Shown here: positions 22,323-32,815 of the stretch, one piece after another | Layout of the letters: each line of letters begins with the position of its first letter | Numbering within the stretch: position 1 is the stretch's first letter | Origin: Dastarcus helophoroides | Lineage: Eukaryota; Arthropoda; Insecta; Coleoptera; Bothrideridae | NCBI GenBank assembly: GCA_028583605.1 | Contig: CM053326.1 | Location: 3,392,635-3,456,634 of the forward strand | Direction of reading: 5' to 3' | Length of the DNA stretch: 64,000 nucleotides | The notes under the pieces: model-generated | Told to the model about the DNA's origin: nothing | The model's input: the letters and a program-made list of their open reading frames with translations, nothing else | Databases searched by the model: none | Program-made: the position numbers and the translations under genes

Positions 22323-24165
22323 TTTAAAGAAAAATGTAGACATTTTCACAAAATGTTCAAAATTTTTCAGCCAAAGTCCTATTATTTTGAAAGGAAATTA
22401 GAATTTGGATTACTAAGTCATAATTTAAAAAAGAACGAATTTCTATAAAAAACCAAATTTTCAGAAATGTCGGGATTTTGGAACAATCAAATTTAAAATA
22501 AAAACGTAAGGAAATCAAATTTTAAGAAAAAAAATGGCAATTTACAGAAGTGTTATTTCGAAATGGTTATTTTTTATCTAACCTTTGACACAATATTTAA
22601 ATTTCGCTAAAGAAGCTCAATTGACAAGAAATCTGGCTCTAGAACCAAAAATGTCTTTTTTCTAACATTTCGATCTAATTTAGAGAAAACAAACGAATTT
22701 GGTAAAGTCGAAATTTTAGGGAAAAGCCAATTTCGAGGAAAAAGTCGACATTTTTAATAACATGAAATATCGAATTTTGCGATAAAAGTCAAAATTTGGA
22801 AAATAACACGCGATTTAAGATAAAAGTTGACATTTCTGAAAATTTAAAATTAGAAAAAGTCGAAGTTTTTAGAAACAGACGAATGAATATTAAGAATAGT
22901 GGCGAAATGAAAAAAAAAACACTATTTTTGACAGAGAAATCTGAAAGTAGAATCTTTAGAATAAAGTGGAAATGTTAATAAAAAAGTATTGAAGAAAAAG
23001 CGAATATTTAAAAAACAGCAATTTTATGAAATGATTGAAAGTATTGAAATACAGAACTTGTCCCCTGAAACCAAGAAGGATTAATAAACACAACAAAAGT
23101 TGATCTAACGCGTTCCGACAGCCAAGCTGTCATCTTCAGAAAGATACTCAGTATCTCTGTATTTCAATTTATGAAGATAACCAAGGACCACTCCGTTCCA
23201 CCAAAAAAGATTGAAAGTATGAAAAACAAAAAGTCTAAAAAAAGTCAAATTAAAAAAAAAATTAGACTAGTTCAATTTAAAACTAGGAAATATGAGCTGT
23301 AGTTTTAACCCGAACTTAAAAAGAAGTCAAAATATCGAAAATATTTAAAAATAAAGTCTGTCAAATGATCTACCTTTTTATTTGTGGTTAGATGCTTGTA
23401 TCATGTGGAAACGAATCTAATATTTATTGATAATAAAATATACTTTGATATGCTTTAATGGTAACTATAGAATATACTTTTAACAATGGAGCATGTTGGT
23501 AACGCGTGATGGTGACGCATGATAGTCACACCAAACCACAAATTTCTCCTCTATACAAAATATTTCAACGCGCCTAAATAAGTTTTCACTTCCAAAAAAA
23601 TATATAAACGAAAACTTCCCACAGAAAGTCAAATTTTGAGAAAATAGTCAAATTTTTAGAAAAACTTGAGATTGTCAGAAATATATGGGATTGATTTTGG
23701 GATAAGTCAAAATTTCGAATAAAAACGAAGTTCGAGGTAAAGTCGAAAGTTCGACAAAACTCGAACATATTTTGAAAAAAAAAATTCGAGATTTCTAGAG
23801 AATGATCCGAAAAGTCAAAATTTTGTTATAATTCGAAATTATCCAGAAGAAGACAAATTTTGTCAAAAGTTCGAAAAATGGGCAAATATTTTAAAAAGAG
23901 TAGAAATTGTTTGACCAAATATTTATTTTCTTTCGACTACCTGAATCAAGAGTAAGACAAGCGCCCTACCTTGCTCTACCGTGATGTCAGAAAATGTCCA
24001 ATATTGAGATAAATTCCAAAATATTGAAAAAAGAAACAAACAAAAGAATGGAAATTTTTTGTAAGTTGAAGTTATAAAGGCAGTTGAAATTTTCGAATGA
24101 AATTATCTAAAATTTTGTGTCTTTTTCTATAAGCTTTCAAAATTTTCAAATATATATTTCAATTT
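22323..24165. repeat. Arm 1 of a large inverted duplication (mate 39230-41510)
   Basis: The reverse complement of 39230-41510 matches this stretch in order: the block near 23940-24010 (ACCTGAATCAAGAGTAAGAC, GGGCGCTTGTC reversed), the GCATGTTGGTAACGCGTGAT block near 23490, the short repeat A insertion at 23045-23208 at the same site, and the GTAGACATTTTCACAAAATG block near 22340. Homology ends at about 22323 on one side and about 24165, where the errantivirus-like element begins, on the other. Confidence 0.88.
23045..23208 (-). repeat. Short repeat A, complete copy with 12-bp duplication
   Basis: A 164-bp unit flanked on both sides by GATTGAAAGTAT (23033-23044 and 23209-23220), so a target-site duplication is visible. 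Minus-strand order is GGTGGAACGGACTGG, GGTTATCTTC, GAAATACAGAGATAC, hammerhead-like core, CAGGGGACAAGTTCTG. The same insertion at the same site is in arm 2 (40623-40787). Confidence 0.9.
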
Positions 24166-24582
24166 ATTCAGCAATCACCAGCGTATTATAATCGACTGAT
24201 GTGGTCAATGCTGCAACAACACACACCCTTCCCTCAAATAACCCCCAAACCAAATTTACCGCAGCAACAACTTCCGACAAATTCACAAGTATTCGGAAAA
24301 CAGTCCAACGTATGGGCGAGTAAAGGTAAATCAAATCCAAATTTATTAAAACCGACGCCTATGAGTGGTGTCTCCAGCATTCGAACACCAAGAATGACGT
24401 ACAATCAAAACCATTTATTCAATGTAGAACAAACTGACTTGACGGAATTCATCGAGGGAGAAAACCCTTATCAACTTGAAGAACTCCAAGAATCATATGA
24501 TGTAGAAGAATCGTATGAATTTTTCAATAATGAAGAAAATCAAAATTTTCCAACAAACGCCGACTCAAACCAAGGAACCTAG
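24166..24582 (+). pseudogene. Errantivirus-like Gypsy element, Gag C-terminal remnant
   Basis: The element starts abruptly here inside Gag; no 5' LTR or primer-binding site is present. The open frame from 24199 to 24582 is rich in Pro, Gln, Asn and acidic residues and ends with acidic DVEESYEFFNNEE, like the C-terminal part of Gypsy-group Gag. It stops just before the protease frame, consistent with a Gag-Pol frameshift. Not recognisable on its own; the call rests on its place before the protease. Confidence 0.6.
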
Positions 24583-24904
24583 TAGAGCTTCACAGCTTTG
24601 CAGACAAAAAAGAACTTCCGTATATAGAAATTAAAAATCCGCGACTAAAATTTTTAATTGACACTGGTTCAACTAAATCTTTTATTAATCCAAACATAGC
24701 CTTTAACTTCTTTACAAAATATATGGTACATGAGCCATTTGTAGCTATATCAATTTTCCAACACTATTCTCAGGATTATTGTGCTGATATTCCTTGTTTT
24801 GAAGAATTTAAATGTAGAGAAGATTTTAAATTTTATGTTTTTAAGTTTCATAGGACATTTGATGGTCTAATAGGCCTAGATAATTTAAAATTTCTCCAAG
24901 CCTG
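24583..24904 (+). pseudogene. Errantivirus-like Pol, protease domain
   Basis: Retroviral-type aspartic protease in a different frame from Gag. Motif FLIDTGSTKSF has the catalytic DTG at 24660-24668, followed about 75 residues later by GLIGLDNLKFLQ, the second conserved hairpin. A stop at 24903-24905 interrupts the connection to the reverse transcriptase. Confidence 0.75.
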
Positions 24905-27332
24905 ATTAAGTTTTCCAGAGTCGAAATTAATAACTAAGAATGCGATATTACCTATAAAATACTACGAAACTGATAAGAGGCAATTTTACTCCATCCACCT
25001 GCAACCGCATACCATTTTCAGAGTAAGATTACCGGTTAAACAAACTCAAGGAAACATCATCTTTCCAAGCCAAGATGTACAAGGTGCAAAACTAAGAGAA
25101 ACTTTATCTACAGCATGCAACGAATTAGCATGGGCTGAGCTGATAAACGATTCCGAAGAAGAACTTCAGTTTACCCTAACAGAACCCGTTAAGACGCATG
25201 TTATTAATCTAGATCACTTTAACCTCTACACAGCTGACTTAAAACCAGCAGGTGTTGAAGAAATAAATGTAATTCAGTCCATTAGAACAGATCACATGAA
25301 TTCAGAGGAAAAAGTAAAATTACTAAATTATGTCAAAAATATGTTGATATTTTCTATCAAGCAGGATCCCCGTTAACTTTTACGAACCATGTCAAACATC
25401 AAATTAAAACTAAAGATGAAATTCCAATTTATACTAAATCATATAGATACCCTCACGTCCATAAAGCAGAAGTGCAACAGCAAATATTGTCAATGCTAGA
25501 GCAAGGAATTATTAGGCCGAGCAAATCACCTTGGTCTTCACCAATCTGGGTGGTTCCCAAAAAACCAGATGCCTCCGGCAAAATCAAATGGAGAATAGTC
25601 GTAGACTATAGAAAAATAAATGAAAAAACTATAGATGATCGATATCCGATCCCAAATATAACGGACGTTCTAGATAAACTAGGTAGATGTTTGTAGTTTT
25701 CCATACTGGATCTCGCCAGCGGATTCCATCAGATTGAGATGTCCGAAGAAGACATACCTAAAACAGCCTTTAATGTGGAACATGGTCATTTTGAATATCT
25801 ATGGATGCCATTCGGGCTAAAGAATGCTCCGGCAACGTTCCAAAGGACGATGGACAACATTTTAAAAGCGTTACAAAATATCTGCATGGTCTATATGGAC
25901 GACATAATAGTCTTTTCGACATCACTTCAAGAACATATAGTTAACCTTACAAAAATATTTCAACAACTAAGAGAGACAAATTTGAAAATCTAACTCGATA
26001 AGTGTGAATTTCTGAAAAAAGAAGTTTCCTTTTTGGGACATGTTATCACGCCCGAAGGAATAAAACTAAACCCGGATAAGATAATAGCGATACAAAAATA
26101 TCCTATTCCATGAACAATTAAAGAAATAAAAGCATTTCTCGGACTCCTAGGCTATTATCGGAAATTCATTAAAGACTTCGCGAAATTAACTAAGCCATTA
26201 ACATCCTGTTTAAAGGAAGATGCTAAAATTGAGCATACTCCAGAATTTCGACAATGTTTTGAACACTGTAAAAATTTATTGATCAACGAACCATTATTGC
26301 AGTACCCCGATTTCGACAAACCATTCAACCTGACAATCGATGCAAGTAACTATGCTATAGGTGCCGTGTTATCGCAGGGGCCTATTGGCAAAGACCAACC
26401 AATTGCATATGCATCCCGAACACTTAATGATACCGAGCAAAATTATTCAAACATCGAAAAGGAAATGTTAGCTATCATATGGCCCGTACCTTTATGGACA
26501 GAAATTTAAAATATTGTCAGATCATCGGCCATTGCAATGGCTATTTTCTCTTAAGGACCCTAATTCGAAACTTATAAGATGGCGACTAAAGCTAGAAGAA
26601 TTTGATTATGAAGTCATTTATAAAAAAGGTAAAGTAAATACAAATGCTGACGCTCTCTCGCGAATTGAAATTAATACTAAAGAGACATTTGATATGGTAG
26701 AATACATGGAAAATTTTAATAAAGAACTATCGAGAACTGTTGATAACCAAGACAACGTTTCAATGTATAATAATGTATCCCAAAGCGACTTAAATGAAAG
26801 AGAAAAGGAACCAATAATTCATCACCACAAAAATTCGACAGAAACTGCTTACATCAATACTAGTGAAGAAGAAAAAGAACTACAAAATAATGATACTATA
26901 CACACGAATGTAGAAAAGCCAATATTAAGCGTTCCTGTATCCGAAAAACCTCTGAATTATTATAATAATCAGATTGTTTTAAAATATGTAAAATATAGTG
27001 CACTTGGACCAATTACTGAAGAATGCTTTCCTAACAAAAAACGTATTCATGTACAAATAGGCATGGACAACATTGAAACCAATATGGCTAACTTCTTTGA
27101 GGAATATGTGAAACCGAAGACGAAATACGCTATACATTTTGCTCCAGATAACGCTTATCAAGAAACATGCGTGGCATTACAGAGAATGTTTAAACATACG
27201 GCATATGACTTGGTAAAATGTAATGTGATAGTCGAGGACATCATTAATAAAGATAAACAACAGGAAATACTTCGAGCTTACCTGAAGGCAAATCTAACCA
27301 TAGAGGCGCTAATGAAATGGAAACCAAGATAA
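24905..27332 (+). pseudogene. Errantivirus-like Pol, reverse transcriptase and RNase H
   Basis: Gypsy-group reverse transcriptase: [20 protein letters not shown] at 25531-25592, [13 protein letters not shown] (first catalytic Asp), [13 protein letters not shown], then [10 protein letters not shown] at 25889-25918 (catalytic pair), [10 protein letters not shown] and KAFLGLLGYYRKFI. RNase H follows with LTIDASNYAIGAVLSQ and the ADALSRIE end at about 26650-26670. Lesions seen: frame change near 25340-25370, TAG after LDKLGRCL (25694-25696), TAA at 25991-25993, a TGA near 26113, and a frame change at about 26510. A long linker (to 27332) with no known domain joins it to integrase. Dead. Confidence 0.88.
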
Positions 27333-28175
27333 GAAAGCTATAGTGTTGGCCGCTAATGAAAAATGATATACAAAGAATACACCGATTTATGTGATAATTG
27401 TCAAATGAACAAATATGACAGGCATTCCGAAAAACTAAAATTTATGATAACATCGACACCATCTAAACCATTAGAAATTATTCATATTGATACCTTTCAG
27501 GCCGCTGGGCAAAAATTTTTAACAGTAAAAGACTCTTTTTCAAAATACGAACAAGTTTACCCAATTGATGCCGCAATTGCGATAAACATAATTAACGCAC
27601 TTTTAATTTTTATTACCCATCATGATCATTAATGATCATCTCAGATAATGGACCGGAATTCAAAAATGGCTTATTTAAAGAATTTGTTGATCTCCGTGAT
27701 GTTTCAATACACTACACAACTCCGGAAAGTCCCCAATCGAACGGAATGATAGGACGATTTCATTCTACGCTCATTGCTAAAAAAAGATAAAAATAATTTC
27801 GACATCAAACAATTAATGTCATACGCCATTTTAGGTTATAACAACTCGATCCATTCTCTTAATAAGCAAAAACCAATAGATATACTTAATGGACATTTAG
27901 ACACTAAACACCCTTTTAAAATTTATATTAATAAAACTCTCTTAAATAACTATACCCAACAACACCGAGAAAAAACCAAAGCTATTTATAGAGAATTAAA
28001 TGCACAGGCAATCAAAAATAAGGAAACGACTATGTGGAGAAGAAACAAAAAGAGACAAGAACCAATTAAGTATAAACCTTCGACAAAAATATTTACCAAA
28101 ACTACGGAAAAACGAAATAAATTGTTACCAAGATTTACTGAAAAAACTGCTAAATCAGATAATAAAGTCAGTTGA
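27333..28175 (+). pseudogene. Errantivirus-like Pol, integrase
   Basis: Retroviral-type integrase that would insert the cDNA. The zinc-binding part is shifted and only CDNCQMNK is clear. The core has IHIDTFQAAG (first Asp), then in shifted frames SDNGPEF (second Asp) and PQSNGMIGRFHSTL. In that last motif the position normally held by the catalytic Glu (usual motif NGxxERFH) is Gly (codon 27752-27754). Stops and frame changes at 27630-27780 break the core. The C-terminal part runs to 28175 and is rich in Lys and Arg. Confidence 0.82.
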
Positions 28176-28261
28176 ATTACCAACCACGACAATTCATAAG
28201 AAAAATGTAAAACACATTCGATAAACTGACACTGATCCATCGTTACAGACTAACCCTGGTT

Positions 28262-29945
28262 ATGGGACAGGACGTTACGATCCACAATCGAGAAGACAAC
28301 TCCGGGATACTTCCCCTAAAGTTGGGACAAGCAAAGATACAAACTAGCACCCATGATTTCATTCATTACTACAATATGACACCCATCTTCGATGAAATTA
28401 ACAACATAGAAATACAGTTTAATAAGATAACGAATTTTCGTACGAACCAGTCAAGCCCGTACTACGAATTTTTATATAATTTTAATCAAGCGATTGAATT
28501 TCAATTAAAAATCATTTGGAACAAATTTGACACGATTCACCCGTCGCAACGTGCAAGAAGAGGTCTTATTAATGGTCTGGAGAATATAGTAAAAGCAATA
28601 TCAGGAAATCTAGTTCAAGAAGATGCTGAGAAATATGATAAAGCAATTACAGATTTACAGACCAACCAAAATAATATTGTCGTAAAATTAAAACATCATA
28701 TGTCATTAACAAAGGAATTAGTCGACAGCTTTAATAAGACTGTTTCATTGATTGTTTATAATCAGAATGTATTATCTAAATAGATTGATAGAGCTCGTGA
28801 AGATCTCCAAAATTTTAAAATTAATTACGAACGTTTTGTAGAAGCCAAAAATATAATCGATCAATTAAATTTAACTTTACGACTTGTACTACATCTATTA
28901 ACCGATATTGAAAATGCTATAACATTTGCCAGAAGCAATATCCTTCATAACAGTATTCTAAAACCTTTAGAATTAAAATCAATAGTAAATATATTAAGAG
29001 AACACCATTTACCAAATCAACTTCTTTACACAAATGAAGATAATATATTAAAATATTATGATAATTTCTGTAGATGCTTATTACTCTAAAAATTCAATAG
29101 TATTCATTTTGCACTTTCCTCTACTTTACCCTGAATCATTTCTCCATTATCACCTTTATTCAATTCCTACAATTAACTCAACCACGATAATCCCACTTGC
29201 ACCTTATTTGACTGCAAATGCCGCTCTCTACCAGTACTCCGACAACATCTGCCGAAAACTAGGAAATGACTATCTCTGTCAAAGCAATTTCGTCCGTTAC
29301 AACCAAGAAACACAAGATTGCGTTTTCCAAATACTCCAGCTTTCAAACGAAAGAGCGATTTGCCAGCACGTTCCAATTTCTCTAAACATAATCTTTATTG
29401 AAGAGATGACAGAAGAACATTAAATCGGCATATTCCCAAGAGCCACGAAAATCTCAACACACTGCAGTGCTTCTGAAATATTCGTCCTGCATGGAACCTA
29501 CCTTATTCAAGTTCCTACCGGATGCAAATTTACCACCCCTACAGGAAGTTATATAAATTCGAAAGGAAGATTAAAGGAAGCACCCCTCAAACTATTCAAA
29601 ATCAAGACAACCTCAATTAAAAGCGACTACAAATTAAATCCCATTAAACTCCAAAGAATACCTTTAGACGAATTACACAAATTACAAAAGGAGAAAATAG
29701 AACCACTAGAAATTAAACAAAGAAATAACTTAGAACACATTTGGGTTAGCCCGATCTACATCTTTATCACCATTAGCGTAATTGGTTGCATATACATATA
29801 TCGAAGACACAAAAATCGAAAACAAGAAGCCACCCAGCACAAGAATCGAAGAAATAAAGCCACCCAGGAAGTATTATTCGTCCCTCATAAAACTTCAATA
29901 GGGGATGGAGGAGTTAAAAGCAAGAAAATCCTCACCGCAGAGTAA
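28262..29945 (+). pseudogene. Errantivirus-like Env (baculovirus F-type) remnant
   Basis: Third open reading frame of the element, in the place and with the plan of insect errantivirus envelope proteins. A furin-like site RARR followed at once by a Gly-rich hydrophobic segment is seen near 28552-28620, then a coiled-coil-like region, a frame-shifted ectodomain with several Cys (29058-29423), and near 29740-29815 a membrane anchor (WVSPIYIFITISVIG) followed by a basic tail. It is broken by a TAG at 28780-28782, a frame change near 29060, and a TAA at 29421-29423, so no functional envelope can be made. The call rests on gene order, cleavage motif and anchor. Confidence 0.75.
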
Positions 29946-30130
29946 CCCGAGACGTTGCGACGTCAGTATTATAAATGTTATAAAAGAGTAACACATATAT
30001 TATTATGCAGTCTGACCGTTTCCTCTCGTATTGTAAAATTAGTTTATACATGTAAAAACCTCTGTGTGAAATTTTAAAGTAAAAATTAATTGTTTTTAAA
30101 AACTAATTTCCTTAAAAGAAATTAATAACT
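29900..30130 (+). mobile_element. Polypurine tract and 3' LTR of the errantivirus-like element
   Basis: A purine run AGGGGATGGAGG (about 29899-29911) precedes a 219-bp unit that starts AGTTAAAAGC (29912) and ends AATTAATAACT (30130). The AGTTA...TAACT inverted ends are the type found in Gypsy/errantivirus LTRs. A TATA box (TATAAAAG, 29979-29986) lies inside, followed by an initiator-like GCAGTCTGACC. No matching 5' LTR exists at 24166, so the insertion is truncated at its 5' side. No duplicated target is seen. Confidence 0.7.
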
Positions 30131-30262
30131 GGCATACAACAGCCAGCTGAAATATTGGGACCTTGGGACCAAACATTTTAGCACGTCCTCATAAAGCTTG
30201 TTAGACATTGCGAATATGTGAGTGCTTTTTACATGTTGTGGTACGTGCGACATTTTGCTATC
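30131..30262 (+). repeat. Dispersed repeat C (inverted copy at 37456-37580)
   Basis: About 130 bp, GGCATACAA, then TATTGGGACCTTGGGACC, CGTCCTCATAAAGCTTG, GTGGTACGTGCGACATTTTG. The copy at 37456-37580 is inverted and about 90% alike by eye. It directly follows the 3' LTR here, but not in the other copy. Confidence 0.8.
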
Positions 30263-31511
30263 AACTGTCTAAAAAAGTGTCCATTTAAATCTTGACGATT
30301 TCTTCATTTTTCATTTATCCCTCCAAAAAATGTGGATAAGATTAAGTATTCCAGTTAATTGTTAATTGTTGTGATATATTGAATAGACAAATAAATTTAA
30401 TTTGCTTTATTGACTACTCGCTGTAGCTAGTATTGGAACGCACTGATTGGGCGCCTTGACAGATTTTTTTATATTAGTTTAGCTACCAAAGGTAAAAAAT
30501 GAGATTGCAGAATACCTCCCCTTTGAATTCTATATTTTAGCATGGTCGTGGATTTTTATATACTGCAGCTAATTAGTTGGGCAATCCATAAATTTTAACG
30601 TAAATCGGTAAATGTAACTCGCAAGTATTTAATCTAAAGCTGTTATGTTGAGAGTTTCCGGTTTGTTTGTTTATAAAGATGATACCCATATAAATACATC
30701 TGCAATCATATTTATAATTAAATCAGTCAATTAACTGAAATACTTAACTTGATTGTCAGGAATTAAAGCAATGTTTTAATTACCATAAGTATCGTTAGGG
30801 GAGAGCTTGATGGAGAGAATACCGTACAACATATTTGGGTTGCTATGGTGATAAGGATGGGAAGCAGGTGGTTTGTTCCACCAAGTTTTCAATGTAATAT
30901 GAGAGAAAGCACTTTGCCAGTTTTGATGCTCCGAAGCTGTAGTAAAATCCTTAATACTATCTTTAAATAGTTGACAGTGTTTTCGCTTGTCTTATCTTGT
31001 TGAACAATTAGTATTGTGAGCGAAGGTGGAAACTTTGTGAAAGTTTTTTAAAATGTTCTACTCAAAGAGGTTCACGGAGAAAAGCTTTTGTTCTTTTCGC
31101 ACAGGAGTTTGACACAATAGCGAATACATTTATTCCCAAATTAAGGTTATTTCAAAGTTTGGGAAATAAAAAAAGCAAATAAAAAAAAACCATCACACAA
31201 TTTAACTAAAAATAAATAGACTTGACATAGCTATTTCTATTCCGATCAACTTTCGTATTTACAACAACAAGGGGGCACTTAAAGGTTTCTATATATTCCA
31301 TACGCTGCTTGGCCAAATTTATGGATCCTAATTAAAAAGGTATATGGAATACCAAATAGTAGAAATTTTAAATTATAAAATACAAGTCGATAGTGGTTTT
31401 TGAATTCTAGAAAGTCGAATTCTAGGAAGTTGAATTCTAGAAAGCACACGTATCTTTATGTAACTTATATGTATGTGTCATTTTTAATTTTATTTAACAT
31501 TTCTGCTTATA
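30263..31511. other. AT-rich DNA without recognised genes
   Basis: No coding content recognised. Three near-repeats of GAATTCTAGAAAG at 31400-31445 form a small tandem array. Confidence 0.45.
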
Positions 31512-31690
31512 CACTACGGGCCAGTACACGATTTCGGTCTGCTGTAACGTGTAAAGAACAAGGAACATATCAAAATTTTGTAAGGAAAGAGAAGGATGGT
31601 ATGATTTACACTGTTTCAATATATTGCTCGATAGACGCGCTTATCAAATCATGACCACGCATTCGCTGCAAACTGCAAACCTGTCTTGTA
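31512..31690 (+). repeat. Dispersed repeat D, left copy
   Basis: Starts GGCCAGTACACGATTTCGGT and continues over about 170 bp. A diverged direct copy lies at about 32637-32815 on the other side of the transposase remnant, and an inverted fragment at about 35590-35690. Confidence 0.6.
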
Positions 31691-31980
31691 GATATTGCAT
31701 CAGAACCTTATCGGAGCTCGATAAAAGAGTGTCGTTTTAAATGGAAAATACATCTTTACCTATTAATTGATTCTACAATTATTTTCACACCCTAAAAAGT
31801 ATGAAAATAATTGCAGATACTTTACGATTTTGTTTTCTTTAATCAACCGGGTCTCACGAAAAATAAAACAAACATTCTAAAAGATTAATGAACTCTGTGT
31901 AAAAATAATCAGCCGGTGTGATGACAATCTAAACTAAAAACTTAAAAAATGATTCAACAAAAAAATGGAAGAAAAAATGC

Positions 31981-32625
31981 TTATGTAATAAGTGGTTCAA
32001 AAATGTTCCCTCCTGGTGTTTCGCAATAACCTAATCTGTCGTAAAATTCAGTTCTTACGCTTGCCAACATCTCAGGAGAAATATTATCTAGGACTTCTAC
32101 AATTCGATCCCGTAAATGGTCTAAATTACATGGTCTTTCTTGTACGTGGGTTAAGAAATGTCCATCGACATCAACTTTTTCTCTCATAGACTCACAAAAC
32201 TCAAGACGTTTGTATCGATCTTCAGGAAATATTTCTTGGGTTTCAGAAACTTTATAACAGTTGTACCCATTTCTATTTCGCACTGTTCGCGATGGCACAT
32301 TAACTTCTTCTGCGATCTGTTCACTAGAACAAGGTTCATTTTGCTTCGACAAATGCAATACAGCTAACTCCTTAGCCATTCTTTCGTCGGATAATGGCCT
32401 GTCACATTCAGGTTGACGCGCTTCCAAACAACACTTGTTATTACAACCTGTTATGCATCCCGATTTTTCAAATTTGTGGACGATATTTAACACCGTCTTT
32501 GCATCAGGTATTGGTCGATCTTCGTAGGAAAAAGCGAATCGCCCAACGACTTCTTCACCGCTCTGGGAGGTTAAATACCACTTAATAATTAGCACTTTTT
32601 CTTCTGAATCGAATAACAATAACAT
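31981..32625 (-). pseudogene. Tc1/IS630-like transposase with the catalytic core deleted
   Basis: One open frame of about 214 residues. The N-terminal two thirds is a paired helix-turn-helix DNA-binding region (KVLIIKWYLTSQSGEEVVGRF, then a second unit with EEVNVPSRTVRNR). It then jumps from EFCESMREKVDVDGHFL to VQERPCNLDHLRDRIVEVLD and the C-terminal tail GNIFEPLI. The whole DDE core that should lie between (as in the 11.8 kb and 63.5 kb relatives) is missing, yet the join is in frame. The product could at most bind transposon ends. Flanking direct repeats at 31512 and 32637 are not terminal inverted repeats. Confidence 0.75.
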
Positions 32626-32636
32626 CCCGAGTTGGC

Positions 32637-32815
32637 CAATACATCATAATTTCGGTCAGCTGGATGTGTAAAAACAAATTAATTACTCGAATTCTGTAAG
32701 AAGATGGTTAAGAGTGGAAATTGTTGGACGATTCAATAAATTTAATACTGTTGGACCGAATCTCTTATCAAATTATGAGAACCCATGCGTCCGCATTTCG
32801 AGTTTATAATCCAAA
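32637..32815 (+). repeat. Dispersed repeat D, right copy
   Basis: ATAATTTCGGTCAGCTG to CTTATCAAATTATGAG and CCGCATTTCG align in order with 31512-31690, at clearly lower identity than the other repeat families here. Confidence 0.55.

Noticed and set aside
28262..29945. Possibility of a functional or host-adopted envelope gene
   Set aside because: Two stops and a frame change break it, and the whole element is degenerate, so there is no sign of preserved function.
30129..30150. Primer-binding site after the LTR (GGCATACAAC)
   Set aside because: It does not match a tRNA 3' end I can name, and the same sequence occurs at 37580 without an LTR.
31512..32815. The direct repeats as LTRs of a small retrotransposon
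   Set aside because: The sequence between them is a DNA-transposase remnant, there is no primer-binding site or polypurine tract, and a third fragment occurs elsewhere.
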